This document shows positions 59,173-64,000 of a DNA stretch of 64,000 nucleotides, one piece after another. Under the pieces are notes generated by a model, which made no database searches, was not told the origin of the DNA, and saw nothing but the letters and a program-made list of their open reading frames with translations. Made by a program: the position numbers and the translations under genes. The first letter of the stretch is position 1, and each line of letters begins with the position of its first letter. The stretch is from Pseudomonas sp. MN1F. Its GTDB lineage: Bacteria > Pseudomonadota > Gammaproteobacteria > Pseudomonadales > Pseudomonadaceae. Location: assembly GCF_009391885.1 (NCBI RefSeq), contig NZ_VZII01000039.1, forward strand, positions 29,952 through 93,951. The letters run 5' to 3'.

Positions 59173-59553
59173 TCATGACGCCGCCCAGGTTTCATGGAGA
59201 TGGCGCCACAGAACGCGATCCCCCTGAAGGCTGAACAATGCCGTCGAGAGCCGTGTCTTTGCGTCCTGGCCGGGCAGAAGGTGTGTCTCTTGATAGCGGA
59301 CCACTGCGCCCTCCGGCCATTGCGCCAAGGTTTCCAACCCGGAGAGCTCGATGGTCAACCCCGGCTGGCTACCTGCACGCATTGCGAACAAGGTGGCTAC
59401 ATCCTGCCGGCAAATCTGCAAGCCAGTAGGCGTGATCATGGAGAAGTCTGGCGTGAAGCGCTCGATCATTGCCTGCACCTGGCCCTCCCCTCTGGCGAAG
59501 AGCGCCTCGATCAGTACGTGCAGGTCTATGACTTCTTGTAGATAAGGATTCAT
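59173..59553 (-). CDS. SnoaL/NTF2-like (DUF4440) protein
   Basis: A 126-residue protein with the cystatin/NTF2-like pattern of DUF4440 proteins (QEVIDLHVLIEALFARGEGQ, MIERFTPDFSMITPTGLQIC, VVRYQETHLLPGQD, VLWRHLHETW). These small folds act as ligand-binding or isomerase/polyketide-cyclase-like domains; the specific role is unknown. AGGACTG precedes the ATG. It is convergent with the CigR-like gene. Confidence 0.75.
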   Translation of the reverse strand: MNPYLQEVIDLHVLIEALFARGEGQVQAMIERFTPDFSMITPTGLQICRQDVATLFAMRAGSQPGLTIELSGLETLAQWPEGAVVRYQETHLLPGQDAKTRLSTALFSLQGDRVLWRHLHETWAAS

Positions 59554-59769
59554 GGCGTTTCAGTCCTGTTTCGGTAGCCGATTATGAATGATTCCCCGGA
59601 AAGCTGTAGGAACTGCAATCATCAGTGAACCTTCGTGGCGGGGGGCGTCGTTCTGGGAGATGCTGCGGGCGTTATGGGTCGTGGCATGTGCAGGATTTTC
59701 CAACCTTGAGTGCCGGCCTGTCGGGCCCACTGACGCTATCGGCACGTCGACAGAACGGAGGTAAACAAG

Positions 59770-60062
59770 GTGAATGTTCAGGACAAGCTGATTGTCGTAA
59801 TTGGCGCAGGCATCATGGGGGCATCACTGGCGTATCACCTGGCGCGTAAAGGCGCGAGGGTCACCGTGGTCGATGCTGAAGGAATAGCGTCGGGCGTGAC
59901 TGGCCGTTCATTCGCCTGGAGCAACGAGAATGGCACCTACGCTCAGCGCTACGCCGCTGGTCACAAGCAACCGGTGATGAGCGGCTGCTCTCGACCCAGG
60001 TGCCCTTCGTGGAGGACAGCTATCGGCCAGAAGTGGACGCTTCTAACTGTTTGTACGGATAG
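59770..60062 (+). pseudogene. FAD-dependent (DAO-type) oxidoreductase, truncated and fused
   Basis: A GTG with GGAGG upstream begins a clear FAD-binding Rossmann segment (VVIGAGIMGASLAYHLARKG, VDAEGIASGVTGRSFAWSNE), but homology stops after about 65 residues. From about 59965 a different frame reads RRWSQATGDERLLSTQVPFV followed by EDSYRPEVDASN and a stop at 60062. The oxidoreductase should be about 370 residues, so most of it is missing; a deletion joined its start to the tail of another gene. In the original frame the open reading continues to 60321 over the opposite-strand gene without meaning. Confidence 0.7.
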
Positions 60063-60081
60063 AGCCCTGGAACACCAAGAC

Positions 60082-61083
60082 CTATTCACTCACCAGTTGA
60101 ATGACCGTTTTGCCCTTGCTGCGACCTCCTGCGACCTGGCGAAATGCCTCGTTAACCTCTGCCAGCGCAAAGTGCTGCTGATCGACTCGAATGGTCAGCT
60201 GCCCGGCATTGGCCAACAAAGCCGCCTCGCACAGGATGTCCCCATGGTGGTCGCGCCCCGTGCCGGTGAGCAACGGCGTCAGGGTGAACACGCCCGAGTA
60301 GGTGGCGCTTTTGAACGATAGCGGTGCGAGGCTGTGCTGGCCCCAGCCGAGGCAACTCAGTACGTGTCCGGTATAAGGCTTCACGGCCTGGAAGGACGCA
60401 TCCAGCGTGCTGCCACCCACGGTGTCATAAACGATGTCGAACCCCTCACCGGCCGTGTACTGCTCGACATAGGCCTCCACGCTTTGCGTCTGGTAGTCGA
60501 TTGCCGTGGCGCCCAGCGAGCGAATGAAGTCGAGATTCGCCGCCGAACCGGTGGCGTAGACTTCGGCACCGCGCGCCTTGGCCAGTTGCACCGCGACTTG
60601 GCCGACCCCTCCCGCACCGCCATGGATCAGCACCCGCTGGCCGGCATGGACATTGGCGCGATCCACCAAGCCTTCCCAGGCGGTGATGAAGACCAAAGGC
60701 AAAGCGGCAGCCTCACGCATGCTGAGCACATGTGGCTTTGCCGCAATCAATCGGGCATCCACGGCGATGTACTCGGCCATGGTGCCTTGAGCACCGCCGA
60801 TCCCGCCGGCCATGCCGAAGACCTCCTGGCCGGGCGTGAAGCCCTCGACCGCCGCGCCCAGCTCGACGACCGTGCCGGCCAGGTCCAGACCGAGCACCGC
60901 CGGCAGTGCCTGGCGGGCGTGTGTTCCCGCGCCAGTGGCGATCTTGGTATCGAGTGGGTTGACCCCCGCGGCGTGAACCTTGACCAAGACCTGCCCCTTA
61001 TCAGGAACAGGGCGAGCCATGTGGCGGACGGCCAGCGGGGCCTGGGCGGACTCGGCGATAGCGGCAAGCATGGTCTGATTCAT
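60082..61083 (-). CDS. Quinone-oxidoreductase-type (MDR) alcohol dehydrogenase family protein
   Basis: A 333-residue NADPH-dependent medium-chain reductase of the zeta-crystallin/quinone oxidoreductase group. The motif LIHGGAGGVGQVAVQLAKAR (NADPH-binding AxxGxxG) and the substrate-domain string GVNPLDTKIATGAG are typical, and zinc-binding cysteines are absent. A GTG nine bases upstream is possible, but the ATG at 61083 has AGAGG at good spacing. It is divergent from a LysR gene with a palindrome between. Confidence 0.88.
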   Translation of the reverse strand: MNQTMLAAIAESAQAPLAVRHMARPVPDKGQVLVKVHAAGVNPLDTKIATGAGTHARQALPAVLGLDLAGTVVELGAAVEGFTPGQEVFGMAGGIGGAQGTMAEYIAVDARLIAAKPHVLSMREAAALPLVFITAWEGLVDRANVHAGQRVLIHGGAGGVGQVAVQLAKARGAEVYATGSAANLDFIRSLGATAIDYQTQSVEAYVEQYTAGEGFDIVYDTVGGSTLDASFQAVKPYTGHVLSCLGWGQHSLAPLSFKSATYSGVFTLTPLLTGTGRDHHGDILCEAALLANAGQLTIRVDQQHFALAEVNEAFRQVAGGRSKGKTVIQLVSE

Positions 61084-61125
61084 GACGGGCACCTCTGAAT
61101 GAATGGACGCTTACAGGTTGCCCCG

Positions 61126-61145
61126 TCTTATCCATTCTGATAAGA
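61126..61145. promoter_or_regulatory. Palindrome in the oxidoreductase/LysR gap
   Basis: TCTTATCCATTCTGATAAGA has perfect 7-bp inverted arms with a 6-base spacer, and contains T-N11-A matches typical of LysR boxes. It lies about 40 bases from each start codon. Confidence 0.6.
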
Positions 61146-61184
61146 AACTAAATTCGCATATCACTCATTCCTCAAAGAGGCCTA

Positions 61185-62069
61185 ATGGCGATGGACCTGT
61201 TCGACAGCATGCGCATCTTCGTGCGCGTCGTGGAGCGTGGCTCGTTCTCGGCGGTCGCGCGCGAACTGAGCATGGGGCAGCCTGCGGTGAGCAAGCAGAT
61301 CCGTGCGCTGGAGCAGTATCTGGGCGGGCCAGTGTTCGCCCGCAGCACCCGGCTTCTGGCCCTGACCGACCAGGGGCAAGGCTTTTACAGGCACTGCCAG
61401 GAAATTCTCGGCCAGCTCGACAGCGCCACCCGCAGCTTCGCCAGTGGCCAAGAGCAAATTGCCGGTCCCCTGCGAATCGCCGCACCGGTCAGCTACGGAA
61501 GGTTGTGCATAGCGCCACTGCTTGGGACCTTTCTACAGCGCCATCCCGATGTGCGGATCGACCTGCGCCTGAGCGATCACAACGAGGATCTGCTCAAGGA
61601 AAACATCGACCTGGCGATCCGCATCGGGGTGGTCAAGAGCGAGGGGCTGGTGGCCGTCTCTCTGGGCACCAGCACGCGGCGGGTCTATGCCGCGCCCATC
61701 TATCTGGATCGCCACGGCCTGCCAGGCGAGCCCGCCGACCTTGCAAACCACAACTGCATCGCCTTCACCCTGCTGGAGCATTACGATCGCTGGCACTTCA
61801 CCTGCGGTGCGCAAGCGCTCGATGTCGCCATCAAGGGCAACGTCACCAGCAACAGCAGCGAGGCCATACGTGGGATGGTTCTGAGCGGCCTGGGCGTTTC
61901 CCTCTCTCCGGAATGGCTGTTCGCAGCAGACGTCCAGCAGGGCAACGTGCGCAGCGTGCTCGACGATTACCAGACCACCGCGCTGCCAGTCAGCGCCGTG
62001 TTCAGCCGCGAGCGACGACGCTCGGCTCGGACGATGGCGTTCGTCGATTTTCTCCGGGAGCATTTGTAG
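61185..62069 (+). CDS. LysR-family regulator
   Basis: A 294-residue CrgA/DmlR-like LysR regulator (FDSMRIFVRVVERGSFSAVA, RELSMGQPAVSKQIRALEQY, effector domain with APVSYGRLCIAPLLGTFLQR). AGAGG precedes the ATG. It is divergent from the quinone oxidoreductase gene and is very likely its regulator, perhaps responding to electrophiles or quinones (inference). Confidence 0.88.
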   Translation: MAMDLFDSMRIFVRVVERGSFSAVARELSMGQPAVSKQIRALEQYLGGPVFARSTRLLALTDQGQGFYRHCQEILGQLDSATRSFASGQEQIAGPLRIAAPVSYGRLCIAPLLGTFLQRHPDVRIDLRLSDHNEDLLKENIDLAIRIGVVKSEGLVAVSLGTSTRRVYAAPIYLDRHGLPGEPADLANHNCIAFTLLEHYDRWHFTCGAQALDVAIKGNVTSNSSEAIRGMVLSGLGVSLSPEWLFAADVQQGNVRSVLDDYQTTALPVSAVFSRERRRSARTMAFVDFLREHL

Positions 62070-62129
62070 CTGCTCCCAAGCGGGACGAAGGCCCGCGCGC
62101 GCTGCCGTAACAGGCAGACCTGTTAGGTC

Positions 62130-62229
62130 TCATGCCGTGTTCTGCTGCAGCCATTCCCTCGGGCTTGCGCCCACCTTGCGACGAAAGGTGCGGGCCAGCG
62201 CAGACGGAGTTTCGTAGCCCGAAAATCTA
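62130..62229 (-). pseudogene. AraC-family regulator C-terminal remnant
   Basis: On the minus strand the frame FSGYETPSALARTFRRKVGA, then SPREWLQQNTA and stop, is the last helix-turn-helix of an AraC-type regulator. The rest is absent: upstream of about 62229 the frame continues back to an ATG near 62306 with unrelated sequence (RQWTLITGVERLEDDKLS). It marks a junction at the edge of the less GC-rich NmrA/HxlR segment. Confidence 0.65.
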
Positions 62230-62324
62230 GATAACTTGTCGTCCTCTAAACGTTCAACCCCGGTTATCAGCGTCCACTGTCGAGCCGAGGCGTTTCTCGG
62301 CATGTCAGCTATCTGTCGTCGCGC

Positions 62325-63266
62325 TCACTTGCCCCCAAGGTTCGCCCGAGCCCATTGCTCAGCTGTGGTTACTGGAATCGACTGCTGTTCGTTGAAGGTT
62401 CCCGCTTTAGGCCATGCCACACCTCTGCCCTGTGCGAATACAGCACGGTACTTTTTGATGTGATGGGTAGGGTCTTTTCTCAGCTCATCCATCAGGTACG
62501 GAACAGTCCACACGTTAGTTTTGAACGGACGACCCAGCGCATGTTCGAGGATGTTCGCGACTTGTCCATACGACACCGTGTCACCTGAGAGATAGACAAT
62601 TTCGTTGCGCAAGCGAGGTTCGAAGAAGACGATTTCCGCCGTGAGAGCCCCGATGTCGTCTGGTGTGGTGAGCGTCACGCTGTTCTCAAGACTGCCGAGA
62701 GCGTTAACGGTGTCGTTGTCGAAGTCGACGACCTCAAATACGGGCTCGAAAAGGAAGCTGGTGAACATGCCCGTCGAGATAATTACCCATTCGGTTTTGT
62801 CTTGCGCGCGAAGCGCCTCGCGTACATCGAGTTGAGCATCGAAAAGATCTTGGGGGCTGCCCCGACCGATCACTTCGAAATCCACGCCAAACTGCCACGG
62901 GAAGTAGCGCTTCACGCCCGACCTTAGCGCTGCTGTCGCCAGTTTCATGGGAGTTTCTCGACCCGCGACCATGCCGGCACAGCCTATGACAGTATCGAAC
63001 CGGGCGAACACTTCAGCTAGCTGTTCAATTGAATCGTTCACCAGATCCGCAGCGACCATCTGAATGCCCAGCCCACGAAGCTCGTTGATTTCGGCCTTTT
63101 TCGCCGGGGTCTGGGTGTTGATGGTCGACTCCCGGAGAAGAACGCTGATTTGGGAACCAGGTGCGCGTTTGGCCACCCGCGCGAGATTGCGCAAAACCGG
63201 TAGACCAAGTTCCCCAGCGCCGAGAACAAGGATGGATTGAGGGGCAAGCGGGGTTGCTTCGGTCAT
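62325..63266 (-). CDS. NmrA-family NAD(P)-binding protein (aromatic alcohol reductase-like)
   Basis: A 313-residue atypical short-chain reductase of the NmrA/isoflavone-reductase type. The N-terminal nucleotide-binding motif is ILVLGAGELGLPVLRNLARV (GxGxxG). The characteristic KRYFPWQFGVDFEVIGRGSP and WVIISTGMFTSFLFEPVFEV strings follow. AGGAG precedes the ATG. It is divergent from an HxlR regulator that probably controls it. The gene appears less GC-rich than most of the window, consistent with acquisition. Confidence 0.83.
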   Translation of the reverse strand: MTEATPLAPQSILVLGAGELGLPVLRNLARVAKRAPGSQISVLLRESTINTQTPAKKAEINELRGLGIQMVAADLVNDSIEQLAEVFARFDTVIGCAGMVAGRETPMKLATAALRSGVKRYFPWQFGVDFEVIGRGSPQDLFDAQLDVREALRAQDKTEWVIISTGMFTSFLFEPVFEVVDFDNDTVNALGSLENSVTLTTPDDIGALTAEIVFFEPRLRNEIVYLSGDTVSYGQVANILEHALGRPFKTNVWTVPYLMDELRKDPTHHIKKYRAVFAQGRGVAWPKAGTFNEQQSIPVTTAEQWARANLGGK

Positions 63267-63337
63267 GATTTCTCCTGAGGCGTAATGCCTATAACATGAG
63301 CGAATGCTGGCATGATCAGGCAGTACTCGTAAGAAGG

Positions 63338-63347
63338 CACACGTGTG
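63338..63347. promoter_or_regulatory. Palindrome in the NmrA/HxlR gap
   Basis: CACACGTGTG is a perfect 10-bp palindrome 18 bases before the HxlR start, next to its AGGAGG ribosome-binding site. It is a candidate HxlR operator for autoregulation and for the divergent NmrA gene. Confidence 0.4.
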
Positions 63348-63364
63348 ATACCTAGGAGGAATAA

Positions 63365-63814
63365 ATGACCAATCAGGACGCTCTGAGCCAGGCAGAAGCT
63401 ATCTGCCAAACGCTCCGAGAAGATGATGATGGCGTCAGGCGGGAAGTCCTCGCTCACGCGGGTAGCCGATGGTCATTGGGCATCCTGCATGCCTTGGGCG
63501 TGTACGGCACGATGCGCCACGCCGAGATAAAAAGGCAGATGACTGGGGTGACCCAGCGAATGCTGACCAAGACGCTACGTGCCATGGAGCGAGATGGATT
63601 ACTGCTTAGACGGGAGTTCGGGGAAGTTCCGCCGCGCGTCGAATACGCGTTGACGCCGCTGGGTATGGAACTGTTGGTTCGGATGTCCCCCGTTTGGATG
63701 TGGGTGGTCGAAAACGCCGAGGAATTCCGCAAGGCGCGTCGCGCTTTCGACAGTCAGGATGACAAGAAACCCGCCTGGCAAATCCCCACCCCGGCGCTCT
63801 TTAATCCAGAGTAA
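63365..63814 (+). CDS. HxlR-family transcriptional regulator
   Basis: A 149-residue winged-helix regulator of the HxlR family (VLAHAGSRWSLGILHALGVY, GTMRHAEIKRQMTGVTQRML, TKTLRAMERDGLLLRREFGE, VPPRVEYALTPLGMEL). Members often sense electrophiles or quinones. No N-terminal cysteine like that of HypR is present, but Cys15 exists. A perfect AGGAGG precedes the ATG. It is divergent from the NmrA-family reductase. Downstream to the window end (63815-64000) I see no supported gene. Confidence 0.87.
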   Translation: MTNQDALSQAEAICQTLREDDDGVRREVLAHAGSRWSLGILHALGVYGTMRHAEIKRQMTGVTQRMLTKTLRAMERDGLLLRREFGEVPPRVEYALTPLGMELLVRMSPVWMWVVENAEEFRKARRAFDSQDDKKPAWQIPTPALFNPE

Positions 63815-64000
63815 TCGATAGCGCGCACTTCTCGTTCAGGTCAGCAGCACTCGATCTGACCTCGCCAAAATCGAACGCCCGCTTTCGGCTTACAGCCGCC
63901 CTTCGCGGAGGGCAGCTTTGGGTCCAGGCTGTGTGAAAACGCCTGCGATTGTCTAACCTTCTGATCGTCGAGATCGCGGCGGGGACGATCATGAAGCGAT

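Noticed and set aside
62070..62324. Possible complete small AraC-like gene from ATG near 62306
   Set aside because: Only the last ~32 codons match AraC; the front is unrelated and has no ribosome-binding site, so it is recorded as a remnant.
63801..63992. Minus-strand open frame at the right edge of the window
   Set aside because: Composition is Arg-rich and motif-free; it resembles common intergenic sequence and may be the edge of a mobile element outside the window, but nothing supports a call.

Overview
The window looks like chromosome of a Pseudomonas putida-group bacterium. It is GC-rich, carries P. putida-type REP hairpins (core like tgtaggagcggcttcagccgcg), and has a metabolic gene set typical of that group: GlcC/glcDEFG with glcB, creatinase next to katG, nrtR-pncA-pncB, yeiH, ppnN and pssA. 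No rRNA, tRNA, CRISPR array, phage module or intact insertion sequence is visible.

Layout. 0.1-8.3 kb is a nitrogen module: an NCS1 permease converges on a five-gene minus-strand operon, glnT-glxB-glxC-glxD-amtB. The operon has a near-consensus sigma-54 promoter and faces a divergent XRE-cupin regulator. Two copies of a 27-bp repeat lie between them, one at each promoter. 8.3-11.0 kb is NAD salvage (nrtR facing pncA-pncB), followed by an arsC remnant. 11.3-14.2 kb holds a phospholipase D-like lipoprotein, DUF5329, PepSY and a Nudix protein that has lost its catalytic glutamates. 14.3-19.2 kb has regulator/enzyme pairs (LysR, RidA, YcaC-like hydrolase, AraC, YeiE-like LysR with YeiH). 19.3-23.4 kb has ppnN, a diguanylate cyclase and pssA. 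23.5-29.7 kb has a GlxA-type regulator, an MHS transporter, creatinase and katG. 30-32 kb has a LysR and two small exported proteins. 32.1-39.6 kb is the complete glycolate/glyoxylate block glcC-glcDEFG-glcB with two perfect or near-perfect GlcC-type operators. 39.7-45.8 kb has a MocR regulator, transporters, an AhpD-like protein and a GST.

45.9-48.7 kb encodes the most unusual protein: an orphan TccC/RHS-type polypeptide. Its variable C-terminus has hydrophobic segments and ends in an Arg-Ser/Ser-Pro tail resembling eukaryotic SR domains, and no immunity gene follows it. 48.8-55.9 kb holds ordinary transporters, regulators, GNATs, an SDR and a 5'-nucleotidase, plus a decayed stretch at 52.5-52.9 kb. 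56.1-57.9 kb is an orphan class II-like PHA synthase with none of the usual pha neighbours. 58-59.1 kb is a divergent pair encoding a secreted glycine-rich protein and a CigR-like protein. The right end (59.8-63.8 kb) mixes gene remnants (an FAD oxidoreductase N-terminus, an AraC C-terminus) with intact enzyme/regulator pairs: a quinone-oxidoreductase with a LysR, and an NmrA protein with an HxlR. The last pair appears less GC-rich.

Most regulators here sit divergently beside one enzyme or transporter with a palindrome in the shared gap, so much of the window reads as small self-contained regulatory cassettes.
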